From Clavelina lepadiformis (Eukaryota > Chordata > Ascidiacea > Aplousobranchia > Clavelinidae), in the NCBI RefSeq assembly GCF_947623445.1, contig NC_135247.1, positions 18,416,501-18,480,500 on the forward strand: a stretch of DNA of 64,000 nucleotides, given 5' to 3'. Positions within the stretch are counted from its first letter, which is position 1; each line of letters starts with the position of its first letter. Shown in pieces: positions 37,272-49,994 of this stretch. The position numbers and the translations under genes are program-made. A model generated the notes under the pieces. That model ran no database searches. It was not told the DNA's origin and saw nothing but the letters and a program-made list of their open reading frames with translations.

Positions 37272-39443
37272 CTTTGTCATGTTGATGAATAAAATGTTTT
37301 GTGATCGTATCGAAAATATGATCAATCCTTCTAATTGCATTTTCGTCTAACATTTCCATTTATAAGTTTTGTGGTCAGTATCTGAGCAAAGAGAGAGAAT
37401 TGTATAATTTTACTCTGAACTGAATTTTCCTTGTTTTTTCTAGATTCCTATTGCAAGCCCGATACGTTAGAATCTTATTGCAGTTTAGTTAAGTGTTTGA
37501 TTAATAAAATTACTGTTTGTTGCTGGGCAAGTTAAAAACATTTAATGTCGTACGTGTATAAAAATGACCTTGCCAGCTTTGGCTGGAATATAAAGTGATT
37601 TGTAAAAACGGGTAAAAGCCAGATTTAAAGCAAACTTATAAACAAATCATGAATATTGGACACTTTGACCTGATGGAAGATGAAAGTTGAAAGTCTTCTA
37701 CAGCCAGCCGTTGACCGCTCTCTTGCGCCATTCAACGTTGCCTTATCTCGATAGAAGAGAAAAGAAAATAAACTGACGGTTAACTGAGCACTCAGATATC
37801 GTCATTTACGACTCTTGGTGAGAACAAAATTGGCGTATTTGAGCAGCAGCAGTGTTATTAGGTTATAAAGTCGAATGTAAATGTCCGAGAGTTAATAATT
37901 AAATCAAAAAAGTTCAGCGAATAAGCAATTCTCAATAAAATGTACAAGTTGGAGCACATCTTATATATGCGGCACAAACTATAAGACCTATGTAAGCAGC
38001 AAGTATGACAGTATGACAGGGATCATGAAGGGAGCACAGTACTTGGCATGTCATACGGTGCATCATCGTCAACATAACATTACTTGACGTATTGCAGATT
38101 TATACGTATATAGTAAATTGCTAATCTACCTTTAACTAAAATTCTTTCGCTTGCAATGTTCTCGCTGTTGACGGTTTTCTGTGTTTTATGAGATAATGAC
38201 ATTATATCAAGATTCACGATGCTGTATTATTATGGATAAAATATAAGAAACAGAGAGCAAAAAAATACATATATTTCTTGCTGTTATACGTTTCAAGAGA
38301 CAAAGCTCATGAAATGTGAAACTACACGATCGGAACTTTACTGGTCACTTTGCATTCTCCAGTGCATTGTTGGTGTTAATGTAATGCAATGTAGTGTAAT
38401 GCAATATTCAAATACATCTTGTTTTTATGAAGTAAGTCGTCATTACTTGTTCGGTTAAGGTTTACCAAAACGTTGTATGTTTAAACGTCACTTATAGTCA
38501 CCTGCTGCTGGCTGACATCTTTACGTGCTCTGGAGTGAAAGGATGAGAAAGATTTCAAAACTTACAAGTCGTTATAAAATACCACAACTATTTTTACAGA
38601 AAAAATCTCTTTGTTTTTTTGCTACATCTGCAAAGATTGTATATTTTCCTCTGCTATAGCTTGTAAAAAAGACAAGAATCAAACCATAAATGTTGTTAAG
38701 GAAACTGTTTTCTTTACTCGGGTATTTGGCCTGGGTAAAAATCACGTCAACGGATTTTCAAGACTAGGCCTTATGGACTGTTGATCATTTGTGGCATAAA
38801 TATCTTGGTCGATAAATGTCACGATATACCAAGTCAAACAAAACGTAACGTCGACACGGGTTGCCTGGTTACCCACATAAAATGACCGACCCGTTTGACG
38901 CTTAAACTAGAAAGATTAAACACGATTAAAAATACCAACAGGACAAGACATGATGCGATTTTGCTTCATTCGCAACGACTTGGAAAAACACTCTTTCTAG
39001 GTTCAACGGAAGAAGAGAGTCGGTTTTGTTTGCTCAATAAGAATATGTCTCTCAATATTAATCACTTTCATATTTAAGCTCATGAACCAACCACTTTTAC
39101 GAGCTTGGATAAAAGACAGCCGCAGAAATTTGCAAAATATTTTGTGTCTTGTTTAATCTAAAATAAGCTATAATTGATTTTATGTTAAAATACATTGACA
39201 ACAACAAATAAGTTAATGATTGGTCGTGTGTTGTACAAAGCAACCATTTCTTAACAAAATAGTTTTAAAGTTTAAACTCAGAACTTTTCTGTTTTGCGTG
39301 TTTATAGAATGCGTGTTATGGTAAGGCATAATTGTTTAATTCTAATAAATATCAGTAGAACATTTATAACATTTTACGTAAGGACTAATAAATAGAACGT
39401 TTTTCTATTTTTAATCAACGTAGTGTGGATAAGGTTGAACAAA
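37272..39443. other. Intergenic between genes B and C
   Basis: About 2.2 kb of AT-rich sequence with no supported gene. It does not share the repeated spacer seen between C, D, E and F. Short direct repeats such as AGTATGAC near 38004-38020 are unremarkable. Confidence 0.4.
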
Positions 39444-42400
39444 ATGTTGAGTGCAACGGCGGCCATTCTAATTGCTTTCATGGTGTTCTGTGCTTGTCAA
39501 GGTAAGGATATAAACGGTGTGAGTCTGTCGGTGCCTTTAAACTGTTTATGTATTTAAGATGATGAATGAAATTGAAATTGAAATTGAAAAATGAAATCTT
39601 CGCGTGGAGATTTTGAATACAAAATTTATGATGACTTTGTAATATAAATATTTTTGTTCAACATAAAATCGAAAAACGTGTTTTTCGTTAAAGACTCTCC
39701 AATCACTTTATCTGAAATCTTATTGGCGCAGGAGAAGCTGCAGTGACCGATTGTCTCACCTGTTCGTGGAGTTCAGGCACTAACTCTGATGTGGATTGCT
39801 TCAATCCCTTACAGTCTGAATCAACAACAAACACAAGTTGTAATTTGGCTCCTGCCCTAAACCCATATTGTCAGACCACTTTCTCCTTAGTGGACGGTGA
39901 GGATTTGCGAGCTCGAGTCGATTACATTTACTTTCAAAAGTATCTCGCGATAATAGACTCCTCGTTCTTTTCTGAAAAAGTGATTTGTTTTAGGGATTGT
40001 GACTGATATTGACAGGAAATGCAACTGGGGAGGCGGAGACATAGACTATTCCAGTGGTGACCTTGTTCCAAGCTCAGAGAAATGCGTAACGTCATATGGT
40101 TTATACGGCGATGACGTAGAGACAACGACATGCTATTTTTCATGCAACTCATCTGACAACTGTAACACTGTTGCACCACGTAAAGAAGTTCTCCTATTTA
40201 AGACTATTCTTGTTTTATCGGTCCGAAGAAAGTTTACCGACACTTGTTGATTACAGAGAAAATTATCTCCTGTGACGTGAACTGTGGTCCCAACGGCGAG
40301 TGTGATTACATCACTGGAACTTGTGCATGTAGAGACGGGTTTTCCGGACCGACGTGTCTGATTGGTAAGAGCCCTGTGTTCTTAGAAACTACTTTTATGA
40401 CCAATACGTCTTTGCTTCTCCCTTAAAATCGTTTCACGTATATTCAGTTATCTTGCTCAATAGACCATGAGCTCTTCCAAAAGTACAGTCAAATCACTAG
40501 ATTAGAAAGCAAGTGTTGTAACGAGTTTAAAGCTGGAACTCTTCTTTTCTCTCTTCAGGTCAACCTCCCCCGATTGAAATCTTCCTAAGTTGCCACCAAT
40601 GTGACGACGAGTCAGGAAATTGTGCCATGAGCAATAAACCAACAAAGTGTCAAAGTTCGGACCAAAAATATTGTTCGGTTTCCAGGACAACAACATTCGA
40701 TGAAAGTGAGTCAGCTTAGATTTTTATTCATCCCGCTTTTGTTATAATCATTCTTTGTTGTTATCATTTGCTAACAACCACTTTTTCTTATTTTCGAGCT
40801 AGAGTTTGTAACATAGCCTCAGTTGACACACTTGGCGTTAAATTTCTTTTTGTCCAAATTAGATGGACTGGACTGTCATTCTGGTGTTAGAGCAACAGCG
40901 GTTTACGATTTTAAGTTTTTACCTTATGTTTTAGATGGAAAGTCAATTCGTAACGTCATAACGCGAAGCTGCACAACTGATTACGTAGCAGGTGACGAAT
41001 GTTTCATCTCTAGTAGGGGTAGTGATGATATTCTACAGGGAGTTGAATACACTTGCATCTCGACGTGTGACTCAGATGGATGCAATACTGGGACTCGTGA
41101 GTAATTTTTACAATCATAAATTTTTTATTTTTGAACCACAAAATTTGAAGATAAATATCATAATTCTACCCATATACAAAATTTGTTTGCCATCAGTTCA
41201 CAATTATGCGTTATAGTCTTGGTTTCATCTTTTCTGCCGCCAGTGTTACCTTTACGAATAACTGTGTAACATCAAGCCTTCAATGTGACACATTGTAATT
41301 CACTCTGCAACAGCGGTAGAGTTAAAACGTTACAACCGTTTTGACAATCACTTTGTAATGCCTTGACTTCTCAGCTGATGGATATCTTCAGGGAAACGAC
41401 CCAGACCGTCCATTGAGTTGTGTCGTTTGTTCATTGAATGATGACCCATATTGCGATACCAGCACAACAACTTCGTTTTGTCCATCATCGTCCACCCATT
41501 GTCTGTCGATTGTGACGTATTACAAGTCAGACAAAGCTGACCTTTCATACAATGGTAAGTTATCACAATTATGATCAGTCATTCGTCATAGAACACCAGA
41601 CCTGCCCATGATTGTTGCAAAGTTAAATCATTGATTACAAATCCCTTATTACGCTCAATACTTCTGCTTACGCTTTGGTCGGTTGGTTGAAGATTAACCT
41701 CATCAAAACACTGCATCTTGACTCTTGCATCAACAAAAAGTTTTGTCAAAAATTTTGCTTGTTTACCTTTTCATCGTACTTTGCCATACTGTCGATTCAT
41801 TCACAGCTGACCCTGACTACATGCTCATCAGCGTTGAACGTTCTTGCGCCACTTCACCTCTCACCACCCAATGTACGTCAAGTTCCGTGGGCTCATCCAG
41901 TTTAGTAAAAGTCACGTGTCAGGAAAGTTGCCAAGGCGACGGCTGCAACACTGGGTGGCGTAAGTCAAGCAGAAATGACAACTTTTAAAGTTATTTATGT
42001 AACCTTTTCGGCGTACACATTGTCCTTGGGAGTTGGAACTCAGATATAAAATCAAAAGTAACTAAGGCTTTATTAAAACAGAATTGCTAGTCCTAAAATA
42101 AAACATAATTAGTTACGTAAGACGTGACTGTAAACTATATAACACTTATATAGATAAACTCTTCACTAGAAACAATTAGGACGGCGTGATTATGTGCGAG
42201 GCAGAAAAGGAAGACAAACGAATGCCACCACACACATCAGGTGTTTTTATTGCATCACACGAATCTATAATTTGGGTTGAAATTTGTTTCAGCGGCGAGA
42301 CCTGATTGCTCGCAATGCTCCTGCACCAGCTGCATTTCCAACCATCCCTGCTTGTTCAGTCCTCCTGTGGCGACAGTTTGCAATTTTCCTTACCACGAGT

Positions 42401-42887
42401 TCTGTACCTTGCAAGACATTAACCGAGCAGTGTCTGGAACAATCAGTACGTTCTTGTTTAGGCTTCTTCGCTTTTATATGCTGTTTAAATACCGCATCGA
42501 AAGCTAATTCCCAGGTACGGTTGGTGTTTTCATAGGTTCAGTAGAGGGATACCCTAGGAGCATAAAGCGTGCGTGTAGTTACAAGGGCATCGGCGACACA
42601 TGCCAAGTGAGCAGCCACGGATCAACCGAAAGTTGCAACAAAACCTGCTCAGTTGATGGCTGCAATCTAGGTATGACGTAAGATTTGCAAGTTTATATGG
42701 TTTAAAACAACGCTTTAAAATACTGGGACAACATCCAATGATATTTTTCAAAAGATTAACCTACAATGAATTTTGTTTAACTAAGTGTGTTTACTTAGGT
42801 GATGTAAATGGCGTGGCGTCTAAAGCTTTGTGGCATCCTTTTGTGCTAACCGCCATTGCCTCGTTGGTATGCCTTTGCCGTCACTAG
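39444..42887 (+). CDS. Array gene C: secreted/GPI-anchored LU-EGF-LU-LU-LU protein
   Basis: Eleven exons: 39444-39501, 39732-39896, 39994-40179, 40257-40364, 40559-40705, 40935-41096, 41375-41554, 41807-41959, 42293-42445, 42536-42670 and 42799-42887. They give 511 residues, all phase 1 introns. The signal peptide is short (MLSATAAILIAFMVFCACQG). LU1 runs from CLTC to NCNT, the EGF contains GECDYITGTCAC, LU2 from CHQC to DGCNTGT, and LU3 from CVVC to DGCNTGW. LU4 starts CSQCSC and ends DGCN. The C-terminal exon (VASKALWH, then a hydrophobic run ending CLCRH) is a second type of GPI-like tail, shared with D and E but not with A, B or F. Introns and spacer match D, E and F closely, so these are recent duplicates. 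Gene C keeps the uninterrupted form of sites where E and the D-E spacer carry transposons. Confidence 0.88.
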
Positions 42888-44514
42888 AATACTCCAAGCA
42901 AACACATCCTGTACAAGACACACTTTAATCTGCATTTTAGTAGCTTTTGGGTGATGTTGTTATCAGTCTTGATACAAGTAAATGCAATCAACTGCTTCTA
43001 ATGAATTGGGAGTTTCAAGATATAAAATGATAAATTTAAGACATTAGTCTTTAAATAGAAGTACAGGCGGTCATCGAAGGTTTCGCTTCTATTGTTACCA
43101 CGTGTTCAAACAAGCTAAGGCAGGAGAGCTATCTGCTTTATTTGCTTAACAAAACAGAATATTTTGTTCTTTGGAAATTTCCATTTTACATTTATCCAAA
43201 TAAAGCAACTAACTTATCATAAACCTACAAACAATTAACAATGAACAATGAACAGTGAACAATGAACAATAAACTAATGAGCCAATGAACAATAAACAAT
43301 AAACAATGAAAAATTAACAATGAACCAATGGATTTTTCTGAATGCTTGGGGATTTACAGATTCGTGAATATATAATTTGAAGTGTTTTAATAAAAAAAAA
43401 GTTTATAGTAACTTAATGTTGCAAACCTAATGCTGGGATTAGCGAAGAAATACATAGCGGCAAAAAATTTGTTACTGACAAAATTGAAAAGCACTGTTGC
43501 GCTATAGAGCACGTCAGCTGGGCTGTAAAAGTGCGAAATTTCTTATCTTCTTCCATTTAGTGAATGTGCGTTTAGAAAGCGAAATGTACTGACTATAAAA
43601 TTTCTTGCTTGTTCATTGTCAGCGTCAGTCAATCAGTTTTGAAATATCTTGTGGTGGTAACATCGTGGTAATTCCCATTAAACTACTGTACATTGCCTTG
43701 ATAAGTAAAATATTATGCGGTATTGTTTATTCGTTAAGCATTTTTGTGACTAACATCATCAGGCGGTTTAGCATAAAATCTACTTGAAGTTGATGGAGTT
43801 TGTGAAAATATAAAACAAAAACAGAGCAACAGGAGAAAAATGTTAACAGTCGCGAACCGTTTACGCAGAATGAAGACAAAAAGCTGAAGCAGTAAATAGT
43901 ATTTTATTTTTCAGGCGCTTCGTTCAATACAATTTGTGAAATCGATCAGAGCTTTTGACGAACAAAATACTTTCTAATGTTTTCGCTTTTAGTCTCCATT
44001 CTTCCAATAAAACAGAAACGATTCTCGGTCATTTTTCAACCGCCTGTTTAAACAATAAAATATAGAAATGCGGTTTGTTTTCTGTATTTTAAAAGGCAGT
44101 TCTTTTATTCTTCCTAAAACTGCGTGTTTTAATATTACTATGACATTTTGTGCCTGTACAATCTTTGGTGTGACTAAGTCGCAAATCCTCTGCAGCATGA
44201 TCATTTCTATGACGTTCTTCTTGAGTAAGAAAGTGTAAGTGTCTTTCTTGATAACAAAGGCTCAGGACTTGAATTAATTTAGTTGTTTATACAACGATAA
44301 CTCTCGATATCTTAACTGAATCTGTGATTGGCTTTGAGAAAAAAGTGTTTCTGATTTTATGCTGTTTCAATTGCAAATTTTTAGTATAGCCCAAAATATT
44401 AGCAAGGGATTCGTATAAACCAAAAATAATCGAACTATTCCTAGGTAGTAGATCTTATACATTCAGTTGTTCAAATAAAAATCGAAGAGAAAAAATATCG
44501 CAACCGCCGGTGTG
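42888..44514. other. Array spacer C-D (duplicated unit)
   Basis: This sequence recurs after gene D (47909 on) and after gene E (52498-54203), so the duplication unit includes the gene plus its downstream spacer. Shared blocks include the 7-bp repeat tract and a run of about 600 bases leading up to the next gene's ATG. It presumably contains the 3' UTR of C and the promoter of D. Confidence 0.7.
43229..43328. repeat. 7-bp minisatellite (AACAATG)n in spacer C-D
   Basis: Imperfect tandem AACAATG units with AACAATA and AACAGTG variants. The homologous tract at 48592-48684 is arranged differently, and the one at 53096-53112 has only about two units. Confidence 0.75.
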
Positions 44515-47500
44515 ATGGAGATTTCTCGGAGAAGTTGGATAATTATCTTCGTTGTTTCTGCAACTTTCTTCGTATGCCAGGGTGAATGATATTTCCGCAC
44601 ATTCAAAGCTGACCGAAAAATACTTATTTAGCTTAAAATGATGAAAGTATCAGTTTTAAATTAGAATTTAGTTTCAAAACTTTTGCTTTTGTTTTCATTT
44701 AAGACATTTTGATTCTTCTTTGGCAGGAGAAGGTGTCACTGAATGCCTCACTTGCACCTGGTCACTCAACGACCCTGATATGAACTGCTATGACCCATCT
44801 TCTGCGAATTCATCTACAGCCAGAGATTGCTACATGTATCCCAGTTCCAACAACGTTTGTCGAACAACTTTCACCTTAGTAGATGGTCGGTTTGTGTGTT
44901 GTGTTGAGATCGATAACTCAATCTAATTTCAAGATTTTCTTCACATTTTATTATTATTTTAAAAACCCGGCAAATTTTCAGGAATCGTTCATCATATTTG
45001 GAGAGGTTGTAAAAGGGCAGATGAGATTCAAAATTTTTCAGAGAAGTGCGTGACAACATACCATGTTAAAACTGAAGAGGTGGAGACGGCTTTGTGCTCT
45101 TTCAGTTGCAACACATCTAACAACTGTAGCACTGAAACACCACGTGAGAAAAAATACAACGACGGTCGTAAATATATGGACTTCGTATATGTAAAATTAT
45201 TATTTACTCACATTTGTCAATCGCAGAAAAAATGAAACCTTGTAACGTCAACTGCCGTCCCAACGGCGAGTGTGATTACATCACTGGAACTTGTGCATGT
45301 AAATACGGGTATTCCGGACCGACGTGTTCGATTGGTAAGAAAGCACCCTGTGTTCTTAGAAAGTACTTTCATGACCAATACGTCTATGCTTTTCTCCCTT
45401 AAAATCGTTTCACGTATATGCTGTTATCTTGCTCAATAGACCATGAGCTCTTCCAAAAGTACAGTCAAATCATTAGATTAGACAGCAGGTGTAGTAACGA
45501 GTTGAAGCTGGAAATCTGCTTTTTCTCTCTTCAGGTCCACCTCCCCCGACCATCCGAAGTTGCCACCAATGTGACGACGAGTCAGGAAACTGTGCCATGA
45601 ACAAAAAACCAACAAAATGTCAAAGTTGGGATCAAACACATTGTTCGGTTTCCAGAACAATAACATTCGATGATAGTAAGTCGGTTTAGATTTTTATTCA
45701 TTCCGCGTTCGTTGTAATCTTTTTTTGTTGTTTTTATTTGCAAACAACCACTTTTTCTTATTTTCGAACTTGTGTTTGTAACATAGCCTCAATTGACCCA
45801 CCTGATGTTTAAATTTTTCTTTTTTTTTCTTTTTGTCCTAATTAGATGGACTGGACTGTCGATCTGGTGTTGGAAGAACAGCCGATTACTATTTTAAGAT
45901 TTTACCTTATGTTTTTTAGATGAGAAACAAATACGTGACGTCACAACGCGAGGTTGCACAGCATCTGATTACGTAGCAGGTCACAGATGTTTTATCTCGA
46001 GTAGAGATGACGATAATATTCTACCGAGAGTTGAATACACTTGCATCTCGTTGTGTGACAAAGATGGATGCAATTCTGAGAATCGTGAGTAATTTTTACA
46101 ATCATAATTTTTTTTTTTGAACCAGAAATTTTGATAAATATCATAATTCTACCCATACACAAAATTTGTTTGCCATCAGTTTACAAATATGCGTTATAAT
46201 TTTGGTTTCACCTTTTCTACCGTCTATATTACCTTTACAAATAACTGTGTAACATCAAGCCTTCAATGTGACACATTGTAATTCACTCTGCAACAGCGGT
46301 AGAGTTAAAACGTTAGAACCGTTTTGACAATCACTTTGTTATGCATCGACTTCTCAGCTGAGGAATACCTTCCGAAAAACGATCCAGTGCCTTCATTGAG
46401 TTGTGTCGTTTGTTCATTGAATAATGACTCAAGTTGCCATACTAGCACAACAACTTTGTTTTGTCCATTTTCGTCCACCCATTGTCAGTCGATTGTGACG
46501 TATTACAAGACAGACAAAGCTGACCTTTCATACAATGGTAAGTTATCACAATTATGATCAGTCATTCTTCATAGAACACCAGACCTTCCCATGATTGTTG
46601 CCAATTTAAATCAATGATTACAAGTCTCTTACTACGCTCAATACTTCTGCTTACGCTTTGGTCGGTTAGTTGAAAGTTAACCTCATAAAAACGCTGCATC
46701 TTGACTCTTGCATCAACAAAAAGTTTTGTCAAAAATTTTGCTTCTTTACCTTTTTATCGTAACTTGTTATGATCTCGATTCATTCACAGCTGACCCTGAC
46801 TACATGCTCATCAGCGTTGAACGTTCTTGCGCCACTTCACCTCTCACCACCCAATGCACGACAAGCTCCGTTGGCTCAACCAGTTTAGATAAGGTCACGT
46901 GTCAGGAAAGTTGCCAAGGCGACGGCTGCAACACTGGGTGGCGTAAGTCAAGCAGAAATGACAACTTTTAAAGTTATTTTTGTAACCTTTCCAGCGTACA
47001 CATTGTCCTTGGAACTCAGATATAAAATCAAAAGTAACTAAGGCTTTATTAAAACAGAATTGCTAGTCCTAAAATAAAATATAATTAGTTACGTAAGAAG
47101 TGACTGTAAACTGTATAACATATATAGATAAACTCTTAGCATTAAGCAGCCGGTGCGCTGATATTGTCGTACAGATAAAACCAACACAAGAACCAATTAA
47201 GGCGGGGATTATGCGCGAGGCGCAAAAGGAACACAAACGAATGTCACCACACACATCGGGTGTTTTTATTGCATAACAGGAAGCTATAATTTGGGTTGAA
47301 ATTTGTTTCAGCGGCGAGACCTGATTGCTCGCAATGCTCCTGCAAAAGCTGTGATTCTAACCATCCCTGCTTGTTCAGTCCTCCTGTGGCGACAGCTTGC
47401 AACTTTCCTTACCACGAGTTCTGTACCTTGCAAGACATTAACCGAGAAGTGTCTGGACCAAACCGTACGTCCTTGTTTAGGCTTCTTCGCTTTTATATGC

Positions 47501-47908
47501 TGTTTAAATACCGCATCGAAAGCTAATTCCCAGGATAAACTGTACGGTTGGTGTTTTTATAGGTTCAGTAGGAGTCTACCCTAAGAGCATAAAGCGTGGG
47601 TGTAGTTACAAAGGCATCGGTGACACATGCCAAGTGAGCAGCCAAGGAGCAACCGAAACCAAAATTTGCAACAAAACATGCTCAGTTGATGGCTGCAATC
47701 TAGGTATGACGTAAGATTTGCAAGTTTATATGGTTTAAAACAACGCTTTAAATTACTGGGACAACATCCCACGATATTTGTCAAAAGATTAACCCACGAT
47801 GAATTTTGTTTAACTACGTGTGTTTACTTAGGGGTGGCGTCTAAAGCTTTGTGGCATTCTCTTCTGCTGACCGCCATTACCTCGTTGGTATGCCTTTGTC
47901 GCTACTAG
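44515..47908 (+). CDS. Array gene D: secreted/GPI-anchored LU-EGF-LU-LU-LU protein
   Basis: Eleven exons: 44515-44581, 44727-44885, 44982-45143, 45227-45334, 45535-45675, 45920-46084, 46358-46537, 46790-46942, 47312-47464, 47563-47703 and 47832-47908. They give 501 residues, all phase 1. The signal peptide contains WIIIFVVSATFFVCQG. LU1 (exons 2-3) ends NNCSTET, so the Asn that normally follows the last LU cysteine is replaced by Ser. The EGF reads CNVNCRPNGECDYITG. LU2 carries several changes from C (GHRCF, DGCNSEN). LU3 and LU4 match C closely. The VASKALWH tail ends CLCRY. The exon 2 donor is the weak GTCGGT, also used in gene F. Confidence 0.87.
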
Positions 47909-48591
47909 AATACTCCAAGCAAACACATCCTGTACAAGACACACTTTAATCATTTTTGAAATGCATAATTAATGCATTTTTTGTCGCTTTTGGGTGATGT
48001 TGTTATCAGTCATGATACAAGTTAATGCAATCACAAGCTTGTAATGCATTGGGTATTTTAATGTGAAAATAAAATTTCCGTGAGCTATTTCATTTTATGA
48101 ATATTCTAATTGTTGACATTTTGCATTTTTTGGAGATTCCTTTGCAGTTTGTGTCAATTTTCTCAAGTTTCGATGAGTTTTCTCAGACATATTATGACTT
48201 ATAACAACAACGTATAGTTGTAATTTTCTTGTATTTGTGATAACTGTTAATAAAAATTTGTGTAATATCAAACGATATCACATTACTGAATATTAAACGA
48301 TATCGTTGAAGAATAGTTAAAGTTTGTGAAAAGATATAAAAGTCAATGCAAGCAAATGCTTCTAATGAATTGGGTGTTTCAACATATAAAATGATAAATT
48401 TAAGACATTAGTCTTTAAATAGAAGTACAGGCGGTCATCGAAGGTTTCGCTTCTATTGTTACCAAGTGTTCAAACAAGCTAAGGCAGGAGAGCTATCTGC
48501 TTTATTTGCTTAACAAAACAGAATATTTTGTTCTTTTGGAAATTTCCATTTTACATTTATTCAAATAAAGCAACTAACTTATCATAAACCT

Positions 48592-48684
48592 ACAAACAAT
48601 GAACAATGAACAACGAACAACGAACAATGAACAATGAACAATGAACAATGAACGATGAACGATGAACGATGAACAATGAACCAA
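48592..48684. repeat. 7-bp minisatellite (AACAATG)n in spacer D-E
   Basis: About a dozen AACAATG units, with AACAACG and AACGATG variant blocks that are themselves repeated in tandem. This is a sign of recent unit-by-unit spread. Confidence 0.75.
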
Positions 48685-49022
48685 TGGATTTTGCTGAATG
48701 CTTGGGGATTTACAGAGTCATGAATATATAATTTGAAGTGTTTATAGTAACTGAATGTCGCAAAACTAATCCTGGGAATAGCGAAGAAATACATGGTAGC
48801 AAAAAAATTTGTTACTGACAAAATTGAAAAGCACCATTGCCTTATAGAACATGTAAACTGGGCTGTAAAAGTGCGAAATTTCTTATTTTTTCCCTATTTA
48901 GTGAATAAGTGTTTAGAAAACGAGATGTACTGACTATAAAATTTCTTGCTTGTTCATTGTCATCGTCAGTCAAACAGTTTTAAAATATCTTGTGGTGGTA
49001 ACATCGTGGTAATTCCCATCAA

Positions 49023-49576
49023 CCCTATCCAAACCGGGTGCGTACCATTACCATTTTAGCTAGGTGTGGCCGACACCGCACACAAATTTTCAATCGTTAA
49101 TTACTCGAAAACTATACGTCGTAAACTGATCGGATTTTTACAGGTTAGTAGCAAAAACATCTAGCTTCCTGTATACATCATAATTGTTAAACTGAAGAAA
49201 GTGCATTTAGTGTAAATTAAGTATTTCTACAAGTGATACATTTCTAGAAGTTTTTCTTGTTACGCCGCGCCCTTGCTGTGCAGAAAACCAGCTGACCGCG
49301 AGAAGAGAACACAAGAGAACAGTTGTTCGAGTTAGTGGTGCATAAATGAGTAAACGAAAACGATACGCTTCAATGCGGAGAGATAGCAAAATTATGAGAA
49401 AATGACAATATCTCAAAAATTACAAAATTAAACTTTACAAAACAAACATGGACAGATAGCTGAACATTTTTTAGGAAAAGTCACCAAATTTCAAGTTTCT
49501 ACAGCAAACAATGCAACTGTACGCCACGTTTTGCTGTGACTGTGTGCAGGGTCGGCCACACCTAGTGTAAATAGAG
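49023..49576. mobile_element. piggyBac-like nonautonomous element, copy 2
   Basis: A 554-bp element starting CCCTATCCAAACC and ending AAATAGAG, preceded by TCAA (49019-49022) and followed by TTAA (49577-49580). The equivalent place in spacer C-D (about 43676-43684) is uninterrupted and reads CCCATTAAACTACTG, so the empty site contains TTAA, the piggyBac target. Subterminal GTGTGGCCGAC inverted repeats match copy 1 at 11113-11665. No transposase is encoded. Confidence 0.8.
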
Positions 49577-49994
49577 TTAAACTACTGTACATTGCCTTGA
49601 TAAGTTAAGCGGTATTATTGATCTGTTAAGCATTTTTGTGACTAACATCATCAAGCGGTTTAGCATAAAATCTATTTGATGTTGATGGAGTTTGTGAAAA
49701 TATAAAACACAAACAGAGTAAAAGGAGAAAAATGTTAACAGTCGCGAACCGTATACGCACAATGAAGACAAAATGCTTAAGTAGTTAAGAGAATGCTTAA
49801 GTGAATGCATCTTGACTCTTGCATCAACAAAAAGTTTTGTCCAAAATTTTGCTTTTTTACCTTTTCATCGTAACTTGCCATGCTGTCGATTCATTCACAG
49901 CTGACCCTGACTACATGCTCATCAGCGTTGAACGTTCTTGCGCCACTTCACCTCTCACCACCCAATGTACGTCAAGTTCCGTTGGCTCATCCAG

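Larger units (their letters stand above)
47909..49801. other. Array spacer D-E (duplicated unit with insertion)
   Basis: Homologous to spacers C-D and E-F. Compared with C-D it has extra sequence near 47980-48370, shared with E-F. It also carries the 7-bp repeat tract and a piggyBac-like insertion at 49023-49576. Spacer homology ends near 49790, where a deletion joins it directly to intron 7 of pseudogene E. Confidence 0.7.

Noticed and set aside
43869..44204. Open frames within the C-D and E-F spacers (for example the minus-strand frame repeated at 53631-53924)
   Set aside because: They recur only because the spacer is duplicated, the frames diverge without codon-like conservation, and no domain is seen.
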